A stretch of DNA of 64,000 nt from NCBI GenBank assembly GCA_018343915.1, contig JABRWF010000003.1, positions 4,030,001 to 4,094,000 on the forward strand. The letters are read 5' to 3'. This DNA is from Agroathelia rolfsii. Taxonomy: Eukaryota > Basidiomycota > Agaricomycetes > Amylocorticiales > Amylocorticiaceae. This document shows positions 1-12,660 of this stretch, piece by piece. Positions within the stretch are counted from its first letter, which is position 1; each line of letters opens with the position of its first letter. The notes beneath the pieces were generated by a model that did no database searches, was not told the origin of the DNA, and was given only the letters and a program-made list of their open reading frames with translations. Both the position numbers and the translations under genes were made by a program.

Positions 1-1798
1 GACGACAAAGGCGAGGGCCCAGTAGACGACGACCATGCCGGACCAGATGAAGCGACCGCTGCGGCTGAGCAAGGGTGGGCCGTTGAACCAGCCCTCGACG
101 ATATTGTAGTACGCGACCTTGATACCGATGTTGCCGTACAAACCGGCAGCGATGATACCCGTAATGAGCGCGAAGACGTTGCCGACGGTCTGCCAGCTGT
201 ACTTGGACACGCCCTGGAACGCGAGCGGAAGGGTGTATTGGCCCTGGAAGGAGTACACGTATGCGCCGTACATCATGTAGGCGGAGAAGATCAGCAACTG
301 GGCGCAGACCATGCCCTTCCAGAAGTCCCAGGGGCGGCGCATTTCAGCGAGCAGTTCGGGGAACTAGAATGGTAAACATGTATTATCAGCAATTAGACTT
401 CTTGGAGTAATCTCTGGGTAAGTGAAGAAAAGGAAAACTCACGATCATGGCACCACCATAAGCAAAGACTGGATAAAAATGTGGCTTCAGTAATTAGCCC
501 ATGAGTGACGAATAAGCAACATACCCATGTTCATCACACCGTTGACACGGGTGTAGAGAGGACCACCGACAAATGTCGAATGTACGATAGGCCCCGAGGC
601 AGCAGAACCGTATGAGGCCTGAGCGGCAGTGTAGTTGGGTGGCGAATGTGCGATAAAGCCCATAGACGTGAAGATGCTAAGAAAAAACACTAGTTAAATA
701 CCAGGCATCAGATAGTCCATTTTACAGAGATACAACTTACATGAGCAGGTTGAACCACACAGCGCTATTGGCAAGCCAGCCGTAGGCCTTAAGGGTACGG
801 ATTTGACCAATGAACATGCCGAATAGTGCCCAGATAAGGATGGCAACGACGAAGCAAAGCTATGTGGGAGAGGGGTCGCGTCTGAGTCGCTGTACTTGAT
901 CGGCCAAAGAAAATGCTCACTCTGTTCTTGTCCATCTGGGTGAGGGACTGGGCATTACTGAGACAGATGGTGCCGACGTTGACGATCAGCTGCAAGCTCT
1001 GAAGGATGGTAACAAGGTGCTTGAACGTGCGGCCGAAAATACGCTCGGTCAAGTCGCCATAGGTTCTGATAGGGAAGACATTGCTGTCCAGTTTCAGGAA
1101 GAGGTACCAGAGCAGCAGACCAGCGTAGCAAGCCGCAATTCTATATTTATTGTTGAGAAAAGGCCCAGTCAAAATCTTGAATATGACATCAGTGGGAATA
1201 TTTCGGAGAACTTACCCCATGAAGAAGTAGAGAAGAACACCAGGGACATATCCGACGGTTGAGAACGCATAAGGTGCGTTGAAAGGACCTGGCGCATTGT
1301 TACAGATTAGTTTCATATAATTTTATAAACACCATGACGAGGAACTAACCCAGGATATCGGTGGTGATCAGATAAAAGGTAGCCCACCAAGAGGCAGTTC
1401 GCAATGCCCTGCGGGCATTGACCATCTCCTGGTCATGGGGAGAGAGCTGAGTCTTTGCCCCTGGGTCTGCACCCTTTTCGCTGGTGATTTGTGTTAGCTG
1501 TAATCCGATAAGCAAGAATAGAAACGGCGGGGCTCACGCGCTGTTCCCCGAATCCGCCTGTGAGATGACCTCACTGTCCTCTATCTGACGCTGACGAGCA
1601 GCAAACTCGAGGTACTGCTCAAAGGAGACAGGTCCATTCAAGTCTGGGTGGGATAGTGAAACGTCAGAAAACAGGATATCAGGTAGAAGCGCATGTGTAC
1701 TGACCCATGTGGTAGGGCTCGACGGGGTCAGGGTAGGTGCCCTTGTCCAGTCTCGGGTCGGCCTCGATGCCGATGTTGGCAGCGTTGGACATGGACAT
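1..1798 (-). CDS. Amino acid transporter, AAAP family (copy 1, partial)
   Basis: Multi-spanning plasma-membrane permease of the Aa_trans (AAAP) family, expected to carry neutral amino acids with protons. Translation from the ATG at 1798 gives MSMSNAANIGIEADPRLDKG, a short acidic cytoplasmic tail. Family-like stretches follow: AYAGLLLWYLFLKLDS, the RTYGDLTERIFG segment, NVGTICLSNAQS, and a helix with MGFIAHSPPNYTAAQ. The coding sequence is broken by several introns of 50-80 nt. The window edge cuts the gene: it stops at a segment matching the SGMVILYW helix of copy 2, so roughly the last 95 residues lie outside. A paralog sits directly upstream at 3483-5766 on the same strand, with the same exon layout and an almost parallel N-terminus. 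Substrate range cannot be read from the sequence. Confidence 0.88.
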
Positions 1799-3482
1799 GG
1801 TGGTAGTTCGCTGGGATGGGGAAGGAGAACACAAGCCGAACCCGGGCGAGAAGGGCGATAGGAAGTTATTATATATCAGTGAGAGGGTGTGACATACTCC
1901 AGCATTGGCTCACCAAAAGTCGATATCCATGACCATGGGCGATTCCATCATCTCAGGGCGCGTGTGTCCCTCGGCAGAATCTGCACCTGCACCAGGCCCA
2001 CAGGCGCCATGTGACTCCGTACTATAATTAGCCACGCCCCCATCACTCCTGTAAGAAGAAAAGAAAAGAAAAAAACACGAGGGGGAATACACACGATCAT
2101 CATCTCCTCCGTTCCGTCCCCTCCGAGCCCTCATTGTGGAAACCACTTTGCTCCGTGCATCGGCAGCCTCACTAGTCACGGTTGGAATAAGACAGACTGT
2201 CCTGCGCTCCTCCAGAGCTCTTGAACTAGGCACTCACATGTACACATATCCTAAGCACGCGTCGAGGGAAAATAAAACGCCAGCGCGTATGGAGACGGCT
2301 GATGCCCAGCCAAAGGCCCATTCAGTTCCGGCCATCTGCTGCAGTCACACATCTGTCACTTACCCCGTTACGCCTCTCCGACCATGGCCAGGCACAAACA
2401 CTGCCATATCCGGACCCGGCCTGCCTCTCCCTCCAGTCCCTTCTCCGAATGTCTACACTGAGCGGCCTCTGTGCCTTACTGAAGCTTCCCCCTGAGTCCT
2501 GAGCTGAAACCTCACTTGGCTCCCATCGCTATCTACACGGACCAGACGAGAGTAACCGGACCTGTGGCCTTTCTATACCGATAACAACATTTGAGATAAG
2601 AACCCTGTCATGCCAAGATAGCCATTCGCAAAAAAAGCCACAACGCTCCAACGTGTTTTTAACTGGCTTTACATGTATGGCAAAACATACGTCATGATCT
2701 CAACTTGCCGGGAAACAATAATTTGTCCAGGCTCCAACCTGAGCCACCCCCAGCACCTCATCGTTTCAGTTCCTAATGTCAGTGTATGGTATATGCAGGC
2801 CTGAAGGTCAGGGACATACACTACAGGTACTGCATCAGTAGCACAATCATTGCAGCAATCCATTTCCCTAGCACCATCAATCAAACGAGCGCATCATACG
2901 TACACCTATATCATTCCTTTTTGTTTCCCGAGGCCTTGGCCTTCTTCAGTCTTCTGTGCCAGCTGATGGTAACTTACAGCCAACACCACCCCATCGCCTA
3001 CTATTCGTCATTTGTTGATGATATGCAGCTAGAAAAAATAAAAAAATAAAAAATAAGCAGCGAACCAAGACGCCCAGACGGCATGGTTATCTCGCCAGAC
3101 AAGAACAAGACCTCATCCGAGCGTTATTAATAGTTTCCCCGGAGGTTTTATATTGTGATGATGTTAATCAAATACGTCGGCACCAATAAGATTGTTCAAA
3201 TTACCGCGTCGTCTCCTGAAAAATGGGCCTTGAATGGGATTCCAATCAGCAGCAGGAGGATTGTCATTCCATGTTGTGAGTGCCTCTCCCCCATACATTA
3301 AGAAATATGCAGTTTAAAAACAGCATTTTAACAATATCTCCTTCGCCTTCTTCTCTGACTCCTGACGATCATCCCGCCCCTCGCTTTTTTAGCCATCACA
3401 CTATCACATTACTAGTACACCGCAGCATAGCAATACGCACCCACGGACTTACCCACCATCACTGCCGAGCAATTAATAAACG
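1799..3482. other. Intergenic region upstream of transporter copy 1
   Basis: About 1.7 kb between the start of copy 1 and the stop of copy 2. It must hold the copy 1 promoter and copy 2 terminator. There is a purine-rich run near 2055-2080 and an A-rich stretch near 3030-3055. I saw no gene with coherent exons, no RNA gene and no transposon ends. A short lysine-rich reading on the minus strand near 2905-2980 could not be extended. Confidence 0.6.
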
Positions 3483-5766
3483 CTAACCCACAGGCGACTC
3501 GCATCCAAAGCTCGTTGCCACCCCATTCTCAAACGCAAGCCCAACACTAACCCCGCTCCCGTAGATCCCCACGCCCGCGACGGCGGCAGCGCAGCAGAAG
3601 AAGACGAGGTTGGCGGCCTTGAAGAGGTTCAGCTTCAGACCGCCGCCGAACAGACCGTCGCGCCTGACGAGGAAGCCGATGACGAAAAGAGGTGGGAACG
3701 TGTACGAGAACTGCATGATGCATACCGCAGCGACGAGCCCTGCGATCGTCTCAATCTGCGGAATGGCCGCGCCGATGAGGAAGGCGATGGTCCAGTACAA
3801 GATGACCATGCCGCTCTGCATACCGCATGAGGCAGTTTTTTTTTTTTTTGAAATTAATAATATGAAAAAGGGCGAAGGCCATCACCATCATCAACGGGAG
3901 AAACCCACCCAAATAAACTGACCCGGCCGGCTAAGCAACGGCGGCCCTTGCAGCCATCCCTCGACAATATTGTAATACGCGACTTTGATGCCAATGTTGC
4001 CGTACAGCCCGGCGGCGATCATGATAGAGACGATGGAGAGCACATTGCATACCGTTTGCCATACGTACAGCGAGACGCCCTGGAACGCGATGGGGAGCGT
4101 GAACTGGCCCTGGTGGGTGTACACGACAAGGCCGTAGGTCATGTAGAATGAGAATATGAGCAGTTGTGCGCAGACCATGGATTTCCAAAAGTCCCATGGG
4201 CGGCGCATTTCCGAGAGCATTTCGGGAAACTAGGGAGGGAGGGGAGAGGCCGTTAGGTTTCGGACCCGGTTTTGGCGACCTGTTACTCTGACTTACGATC
4301 ATGGCGCCGCCGTAAGAGAATACTGTCGTGATTATGAATGTGAAATGTATCATTTGTTAGGTTCACAAGACCGACATCAAAAACAAGCTACGAACCCATG
4401 TTCATGAGGCCATTGACACGTGTAGCCAGAGGACCGTCCGCGAACGCTTTCACGACGACGGGACCAGGTTCGATCCCGTACGTCCTCTTCGCGGCCTCGT
4501 AATTGGGGGCCGAACGGGCAATGATAATCATGGAGATTAAGATACTGTAACACAAAATAATCATATCATATGTGCATTAGTATCATGTACACCGAGGGGG
4601 GGGAGAGGAATCCCGATCAAAAAAAGGCAATTACATCGTGAGGTTGATCCAAACCGCGCTGTTGGCAAGCCAGCCGTACGACTTGAGGGTTCGAATTTGG
4701 CCGATCAGCATTCCCAGAAGGGCAAAAATGAGAATCCCGATCACGAAACAGAGCTAGTTTACCGGGGAGACGCATGTGTTTGTTTCGTTGCTTTCTTGAA
4801 AATCAAAGAACCATTGTTGGATGACGTACGGTTCCTCTGTCGATCTCGCTGAGGGCAAGGCCAAGCCCCAAACACAGCGCCCCAACGTTGATGATGAGCT
4901 GTATGCTTTGCAAGACGGTGACGACGTGCTTAAAGGTACGACCAAAGATACGCTCCGTGAGGTCACCGTAGGTCTTGATTGGGAACACGTCGCTGTCTAG
5001 ATGTAAATAGAGGTACCACAACAGTAGGCCGGTATAGCATGCCGCAACGCTGTATTACCATTAGTTCAACATGTCAAGTACACTTATCGTGCAAGATATG
5101 CAGCCATACCCCATGATAAAGAACAGCAATACACCAGGGACATAGCCGACCGTCGAGAAGGCATATGGTGCAGTATAGGGGCCTGGTTCAGACGATAATA
5201 ATTCAGTAACTTTGTTTTCAATGGAAGCATGAATAAATAAACCAATAGCTCACCAAATACGTCAGTGGTGATAAGATAAAAGACTGCCCACCAAGAAGCC
5301 GTACGCAGGGCTCTTCGTGCGTTTGCCAGCTCCCGATCGTGTGGGGAGAGGTTCAGCTCGTCCACCTTGGGCCGCCTTCTGATACTACATAATAAGAGTA
5401 ACAATGTCTCAGTTCAGTTCCAATTCCAGTGAGCACGAATACACAATAGCGGCTCTCACAGGGGCACTTCAGATTCGGACACAGCATTGGCAATGAGGAC
5501 GTCTTGATGCTCAGTCTGGCGTTGTTGCTTGGCAAGCTCCAGATAGTGCTCAAAAGACACAGGCTTGTTCAAGTCTTGACATCATCATTTCAAGTTATCC
5601 GATGCAAAAAAAAAAAACAAAGTATTAGATAGAGTGTATAATACAATAGCGCGCCTCGTTTACGCTACACACCATAATACTGGGGTTCTACCGGATCCGG
5701 GTGATCGTCCCGCTCCAGCCTTGGGTCAGCCTCGATGCTCAAATTGGCCGCGTTGGGTACAGACAT
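3483..5766 (-). CDS. Amino acid transporter, AAAP family (copy 2, complete)
   Basis: Complete paralog of the gene at 1-1798. The ATG at 5766 gives MSVPNAANLSIEADPRLERD, matching the copy 1 start. It continues through LANARRALRTASWWAVFYLITTDVFG, GLLLWYLYLHLDSDVFPIKTYG, FSYGGAMI, RRPWDFWKSMVCAQLL and NIGIKVAYYNIVEGW, ending FGCESPVG at the stop at 3483-3485. These are conserved helices and loops of fungal Aa_trans permeases, expected in the plasma membrane for proton-coupled amino acid uptake. Introns interrupt the frame roughly every 100-250 nt. The close match in sequence and exon order with copy 1 points to tandem duplication. The two N-termini differ mostly in the charged segment after EADPRL, so the copies have diverged for some time. 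The precise substrate is unknown. Confidence 0.9.
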
Positions 5767-6773
5767 GTGATAATCGGAAGATGCGCAGTGTCAATGAGAG
5801 AAAGAGCTTCAAAGAAGAGCGAACAGACCGTGACTCGGACGGCGACGGCGGCGGCAGCGCTGAAACAGCTGCAAAATCCCCGTATACCTAGTCACAGTGA
5901 TAGGCGGACATTGAGCTCAACTTTCTGCAGATCAAACAGGGTCCATCATGATAGATGATGCGTCGTTGGGTCAGGGGTCCTTATTGTGCTTGTCTTTATT
6001 ATAGGCTTCGAACAGATTTCTAGTAGGATGTTTGGACGTATATTGTATTTTTAAAGTGGTTTAATATCAGAAACCTAGATAGAGCGTTGCCTCAAACGAT
6101 ATGATGGATCTGAAGTGATCGTATTAGTATGTGGCATCATAATGGATGCGTTAAGGATTGCCTCTTCGGAGTTTGCTTTGTGCCGCATTTACACTTTGCA
6201 CTTGAACTCATATTTGTCTGTCAGTGGATGACCCGGGACACTTTCACGATAATCATGCCTATTCGTTGTTCAATTTCTCCGAGTCTTCTGCTATGAGTAT
6301 TACGCCATATGCATACTTCCCCATGGCGATTGAAACGGTCTCGAGACACCGGGGTCTTCATCATTCCCACGCGAAACAACTCCATAAAATAAACTGATGC
6401 AAGCACCTGAGCGACATGCCGACGCTACCCATCATGAAAATTATTTTGAGCTAACACGCATGTGACAATGTTTCATGTACACCTCGGGATTGAAATGAAT
6501 AACTCGTATGAAAAATGACGTTCTGCATGTGCATTGCAACTCGGATCCTGAAAATAAGCGCTGCTTGCCATTGATTGCTGTTTATATCAAGAATCTCAAT
6601 TTCGGATATTTGAGGCACTGGACTCGGGCATTTTATGTGCTATTATAGGAAGTCATGATACAATGCTACATATTCAATACTGGTCTCAAATACAAGAACA
6701 TTTGGGGGTTATGGTGACCGTTGAAATTCCCAGATATGATACAGAATAACGGATATGTCATGGATGGATTGAT
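5767..6773. other. Intergenic region, transporter copy 2 promoter side
   Basis: About 1 kb between the transporter copy 2 start and the metallothionein stop. It is expected to hold the transporter promoter and metallothionein terminator. I found no convincing exon, repeat or RNA gene; the short open frames have no protein-like pattern. Confidence 0.6.
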
Positions 6774-7013
6774 TTACTAACGTTGATGATCAGTATCCTT
6801 GTCGCGATTATACTTCACAATAGTTCGTGCTTACAGGAGACTTCTTGTTCTCGCAGTCGGCGCATTCACAGACACCTTTCTTGCAAGAGCATCCTGTCCC
6901 GGACGGTCCGCAAGCACTACAAAACGTGTCAGCGACAAGACGCAGAGTGATCTAACATGGGCTATTTACCCGCAGTTGGTTTGGCATGTGCAAATAGTTG
7001 CTTCAGTAGGCAT
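6774..7013 (-). CDS. Metallothionein-like cysteine-rich protein
   Basis: A tiny gene visible only after splicing. Exon 1 (7013-6970) reads MPTEATICTCQTNCG. Intron 1 is 6969-6917 (53 nt, GTAAAT...TTGTAG). Exon 2 (6916-6835) reads ACGPSGTGCSCKKGVCECAD, then CENKKSP. Intron 2 is 6834-6777 (58 nt, GTAAGC...CGTTAG), and a TAA stop follows it at once (6776-6774). The product is 42 residues with nine cysteines, including three C-x-C pairs (CTC, CSC, CEC), no aromatic residues and many Lys/Gly/Ser/Thr, as expected of a metallothionein that binds Cu(I), Zn or Cd in thiolate clusters in the cytosol. If intron 2 is kept, the tail becomes SPVSTNYCEV with a tenth cysteine. A TATA box lies just upstream. 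Family membership rests on composition and motif spacing. Confidence 0.72.
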
Positions 7014-7054
7014 TATGATTTGACGTTGATTTCATTCATGATACCGTTATCGCC

Positions 7055-7060
7055 CTTATA
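7055..7060 (-). promoter_or_regulatory. TATA box of the metallothionein-like gene
   Basis: The minus strand reads TATAAG here, 42-47 nt upstream of the ATG at 7013. This would place transcription start near 7030 and give a very short leader. An upstream ATG at 7039 opens a frame that ends in TAATG overlapping the true start. Initiation downstream of it would avoid this frame. Confidence 0.45.
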
Positions 7061-7588
7061 TGCGCTGACATTGCTTGCGAGAACGTTTATCCTGAATAGT
7101 AGGTGAGTCGGTGACGATAGATGCCATATGGATGATCTCTGAAGCAATCAAACACGAAATGACGAGACAAAGAGGTCATCATGAAGTCAACTTCGATTCG
7201 AACACTGCATTTGGTGCCATTTTCATGTTCGTTGATGTTGACGATATTCATCTGACGTTGTTGCTACGTCATTTCCTTTTTGGGCAGTGGGATCACGGAT
7301 GTCTGGCACAGTTTTTGTCCATCTATCAGCTAGTAGATTATTCACTATATTGTCAGCAAGATTGGTGTGGTGTGGAGATTTGAGGTCTGGAACGTTCAGT
7401 GCCTTGCGCATAGGGGACAAGCATTTACGCCTATCAGTATACATTATTTGATAGAACATCATAAGCAATCTCATGAGAGAGCTTTTCATGGCGCCGATAG
7501 TTTTGTACAGGCCATCAGAATTGAAGTGAACATCTTATAGGGGAGAAAATAAATTACAGGATCAGACAAAGCAACATCTACACATCCT
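7061..7588. other. Intergenic region, metallothionein promoter and TRAPPC11 terminator
   Basis: About 530 nt between the metallothionein TATA box and the TRAPPC11 stop. Open frames on both strands look non-coding. I could not identify a specific metal-response element by eye. Confidence 0.5.
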
Positions 7589-10500
7589 TCAGGGCAGCAC
7601 GAGCACAGTAGCGTTGCTTTGAATCGGCTCCTGCCTCGGGACCGTCTCGCCATCACCCCCAGCAATGCCACCATCAGCAACAATGGGCAGCTCCGTCGAC
7701 CGCTTATCGCATCTCCAGTCAATTATCCGTACCACTTCGTCTTCCATTTCGGCTCCATCTGTTCCTCCTGCTCCTACTCCAGACACCTGTGAGGCAGCCG
7801 CTCCGGGAGGTCTACGCCGATTGAGGACCTTGAAGCGTGGCACCTGGACGTATCCACACTCGACAGGGATGAGTTTCCACGTTAGGACCTCTTCCGATTG
7901 AGGCAGCAAGAGCGGAACACGGCCAGTTCGTAATCCCGAGACGACAAAGGCGTCCGCTGGGTCCGACAGGAGCTGTACGACGATATTTGCAGAATTTGAT
8001 GGGTGTCGATTGCGGATTGTTAGACGCAGTGGTATAGGCTCGTGGAGTTTGCATAACGGTGGGATGTCCAGAAGCGCAATCAGTCCATCTCTAGGAGGTT
8101 GTAAAGCCGGTAGGTTCACAGTGGAAGTAGCATATGCACTTCCGTCTCCAGCGGAAACTCTGATCAGAAATGGTGAATATCAATGCTTTCCTGGCGGAAA
8201 TGTATTATTTACCTTTTCCAAATAATCTTGAACTCTGCTGGAGCAGGGATAGGCTTGACTGAGTCTTCATCGGGCGCGAGCGAAATTTGACACATGAAGA
8301 GGTAGCAGTCATCCACAGAGAAACCTGTAAAAGAGTCAACCCCTGAACTGTTGCGTAAGGAGGGTACTTACGAGTTGGGAATTCCTCGCTGCCCTCCACT
8401 TCTAGAGAACATGAAACAACTTTGGCATTAGGGCCATCCTAAAGGATAGAGACCCAGTCAGATAGAAGCATCTTAAGAAATGAGATATGTAATTCACCTT
8501 TTTTACAAGTTGGATTTCCTTAATTTCGATTTCCCATGGCCCGGGGCACTCTATATGCGCTGTTACGATTGCCTCTCCACCATCTGTATCGTCCCAGTAG
8601 TCAGTATCGTATGACTTCGGGTCTGCTATACCTCGTGCTGGGGTGGTCGATCGACGATAGGCGACATCCAACTCCGTCTTGAATGCCGCTACAACGGGAA
8701 CGACGAGTGTTTGCAGTGTCTCAGTTGCAGGTCCTTCTTCATTAGTACTGCCGCTAGGGCGGGATTGCACCGAAACGTCAAGCGTGCGATCGCCTACACC
8801 GCCGGTTGTTTGCAAGAGGAGTGTCTTATGAACTTGAGCTCCAGGAGCTAATAATCCGAGTGAAACACCTTTGATTAGACTGTTCGATGTCTCTCCCTCA
8901 ATTGTGATTGAGTCGCCTACGAAGGAATAAAAGTGATAAGAAAGCAAATTGAACGACTTAATAGTTATAAGAATGCTCACCTGCGTTTTCTAGTTCTGTG
9001 GGCTGCAGCAGTACATCTACCAATACGTCCAGTTCAAGGTCATCATCGTTCGATACAGCAATCTCGACTAGATATACTTCATCTACATAGGCAGGTGATG
9101 GATGGGAAACAGTAAGTGAAATTTGGTAGGGTTTCCTCAGGACACTAGAAAAATAGTCAGTAAGGCAAGATTCTTGAGCGTCCAGACAGAATATTTTACT
9201 TGACGGAGGAATGATATTGGTGACCGATTGGTATGAAGCGAGGCGGGTCCAATGAGCTCAACCACCTGCACTCCGAAGAAGATGAATTTTGAAGCTGATT
9301 GACAGTGAAGGGTAATTCAATTGTCCATTCTTTCATTTTCATGGTCAATTGCAGCTTTGTAACCTTGATTGCGAGTCATTTCAGCAATTAATGACTATAC
9401 TTTCATCTTGACCATAAACATTACCTCAAGAACCCTAGGTGTCTCGGAAGACATAAGCCCAGAAAATACTAAGGTATCACCGGGGTGCCATCGCAGATTT
9501 GCCTCAAACTCTTTGGACTGTCCTATGGGAGGAATACTGCCGAGGTCGATATGGCGAACACTTGATTCACGGCCTAAATTCTCGTTGTGACGGATGGTGA
9601 CAGGTGAAAATCCGTCCGAAAGAAAAATATTGAGAGATGTGAACGGAAGATGGGATATATGTATCGATTCAGGCACATTCAAAGTTAGTTGAAATGCGGC
9701 TTCTTCTTTGACTTGGATTTCAGACTGCCAGAAGGCGGCGGTACAGTTGACTTATGAAAGTTACTTTAGCATGATCAGGTTAGGAGATTTAGCCTAAGGG
9801 CATACCTAGAGGCTCAGAATCAGCCAAATCAATAACGATAGGCTCATCCTTAGTGGTCGGCACTGTACTCTGTCCAGTAATATTGGATGAATGAAAAAAG
9901 TAATCAAGCGGAAGTTGAATACCTGAAGAACCGCCAAAAGGTCCTCCTCTAGCGTGCCGGGTTCCTCCTCTTCACCTATTAGATGTCAGCATTTTAAAAA
10001 GAGTTGAGTGAAAGGGGATGACTCACCATAGGCCAGCATCTCTACCAAAAGCGTTACGCTCAGTTCAACATTACCCAGTTGTTGCGCACATGAATACCAG
10101 GTAGAGAGCAGAGGCTTAAGCAATGCACCCCACTTTTCACGCCGGTATGTCTTTGCAATGCGTTCAAAAAATCTAATGAGTTGCTGTCAGTTGCGGTCAT
10201 GGGACATAAGATGGTACAGGCGACCGACTTGACTGCCATGTCGAATTTTCCCGATTCAAAATATGTTTGTGCAATCCGGTATGCAATCCAAAGAGTTAAT
10301 CGACCTTGTCCCTGAGCACTCTGGACATTGCTGTGTTTTTTGAAGAGTTCATATGCCTTCGTATAAAGCTATGTAATGTATATGCATATATATCAGAAAC
10401 CATATCCACTTAGAGAGAAGTAACATACCTCTAGAATGATTGTTAAGTGATCAACTTTACGCTCATTGGCAAATCCAGGAGCATTTTGCTGATTTCCCTA

Positions 10501-12295
10501 ATTATATATAATTGATCAGTCAGCCGCCTGTTCGAAGATAGAGCAAAGCACACCTTCGACTCGAGCATCTGAAGATATCTGACCCGTCGATTCTCGGTAC
10601 ACTGCCCGGCCATATAATAGTAAAAGCCAGGGTGTTGTAGAGCCTGGCTTGGATTCAATCCCAGGGTTCGGATTCCATCAGTTTCCAATACACTTAATCC
10701 GGGCTTTGCGGGTAGGCCCTGTAAACCTGCAGTAGAGGACAACGTCGGTTTGTGAACTGGGATCGCAAGGGTGGTTCGTGTCCCCTGCTCTAGTAGCTCA
10801 GCAAGGACGCGGTATCTACAGTATATTCCGTTAGGAAATATACTACAAGTATACAAAAATTACTTACTGCCGGGCCAACCAGCTCCAGTATTCGAACGTA
10901 TCTTCTCCAATTCCCCACCCTCTTGAGAAATCACCGAAACGCCGCATGTGCATGTTGTGTTGCGATAAAGCAAGACCATGTTCATTATTGTACAGGTATA
11001 ATTTCACGACCTGCATCAAGATACTGTTGATCAATATGTCTCCTAAAATATGTCTGAGCTTGAACTTGCCTTGATGTTGATACAATCTATTAACACCTTC
11101 GCCTCTGCCCAACGTTTTGTACGAGGAGGCAAGATAATTGTCGATCCAAACATCGTAGCCAGAGTTGTATATGCATCTTGATAATGTCTGGTGAGGTAAT
11201 TTAGTATGACGATAAAAAGGTTTGCTGAGGACGAACTTGAGAGCAACCTCGTCCTCACCCCGAAACTCGGCGAAGGAGGCCATTTTATATTCGTATCGAA
11301 CAGTCCATCCTTCGGGGCGGAGAGGCCGTGGGGCAGAGGTACTAAGAGGCGAGACGGGGTATATCGGTACGTTCTGAGAGTGCTTGTTTCGTTTCCTCCG
11401 CACCCTTTTCGAGTGAGAGGTATAGTATTCAACAGCCGGATCATAAAGGGCCTGCTGAAGGCTTCAAAATTGCGAACAAATATATTCATGAGCAAGAGTA
11501 ACAACACCACATAGCTACAGTATCTACCTGCGAACAAATTCACCCAACTCAGACGTGCTGACCGGACTCAAGACGAAAAGGGCAGCTCTGGAGTCCAGAC
11601 CACTTTGTCTCCTGATGAATGTCAAACGAGAATCCAAAGTGGGGTCATCTAGAGATAGAAGATTGGTCCAAGCAAGAAAGGTATGCCCCATGAGCGTAAG
11701 CCAAACCTAGCATCTTCCTGCTTGCTATGAGAACAACAGTCAATTTGATGTTATACTCGTTGGTACTTCGTTTTCGCAGGGCAATTTCAGCAGCAAGCTC
11801 CGTGTCCTGCTTTCTTTCTTCTTGCTGCCGTTCCCGTTCATGATCAGGATCAGGGACATCCAAGGGTGATCGAGGATTATGAGGGGGAAGCTCGAATAGC
11901 CTAGAAAATAAAACAAACACGGAGGGTACAAGCGTGGTGTGTTTCCTGATCCAGATAGGCGCAATGATACCATCTGGGTGTAGTGGTGAAGATGGGGTCA
12001 AAGGAGACAACGGAGAATGGAGCATTTGATCTTCAGATGTTTGAAGTTTGCGAGGAGGAAAACGAACGTCTCGATCGACAAGAATACACTGGAATACCCT
12101 AGCCTTTTCCGGCTGCCAGATGGCTACTTTCCTTTGGGCAACCAACGCATCCCGTAGACGTGAGATGAGCGACACGAAGGGATCTTGCGGTGTTCCAGGA
12201 GTTGACGGGGACGACACATTAGCTGGAAGATCAAGTCCGGCCACAAACATGATTGGCGCCAGCTGCACCAGCAGCTCAGGAGGATAAGAATTCAT
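7589..12295 (-). CDS. TRAPPC11: TRAPPC11 (foie gras) trafficking complex subunit
   Basis: Large subunit of the TRAPPIII tethering and Rab-exchange complex, acting at ER-Golgi and in autophagosome formation. The ATG at 12295 gives MNSYPPELLVQLAPIMFVAG, a typical start. The foie-gras domain follows, with YKMASFAEFRGEDEVALKF, NLFAGRYCSY, RWAEAKVLIDCINIK, NNEHGLALSQHNMHM and EDTFEYWSWLARQYRVLAEL in family order. The second half is beta-rich, including GEEEEPGTLEEDLLA-type linkers and adaptin-like strands. It ends in the C-terminal gryphon-like domain, with IPPLCKLHEPIPLRLTIRN and LLPQSEEVLTWKLIPVECG, at the TGA at 7589-7591. There are roughly a dozen short introns. Budding yeast lacks this subunit, while filamentous fungi and animals keep it. 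It starts head-to-head with the hydrolase at 12661. Confidence 0.88.
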
Positions 12296-12660
12296 GGCTC
12301 AGTGTCCTCTACCTGTCACTAGAGTCCGGGTTGAGCGTTGTGGGAATGAAACATACAGGGTTGCAACTTGAAGCAGCGGAGCACGGCCACGGACTCGGAC
12401 TCGGATGTAAGCGTAAGAAACGAGGTCTAATCCAAGGCACACCGGAGCCGATGTTCGTGGCCGCCTCCTCCACTACCAGTGTGTCATATATCATTCCTTA
12501 ATGATTACCGCATGCCGGTCAGCCTGAAAGTGCGAGGTATCTTGCTCTCACACCTTCAACTGGACTTTGTATCTGTATCTGGGCTGAACTTGGTTCTGCA
12601 GCCAACTTGTGCTTATTGTACATTCTTGCTCCTGAGAGCTATCCATTTGTGCTCGCTGCC
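12296..12660. promoter_or_regulatory. Divergent promoter, TRAPPC11 / alpha-beta hydrolase
   Basis: 365 nt between two oppositely directed start codons. It must carry both promoters and both leaders. No TATA box or named operator is evident. The open frames crossing it lack an ATG in good context. Confidence 0.55.

Noticed and set aside
2905..2985. Minus-strand Lys-rich reading ending KKAKASGNKKE
   Set aside because: Short, no start or credible upstream exon could be joined, so it was not called a gene.
4455..4490. GGTTCGATCCC word resembling a tRNA T-arm
   Set aside because: It lies within the coding sequence of transporter copy 2, and no acceptor or anticodon stem can be paired around it.
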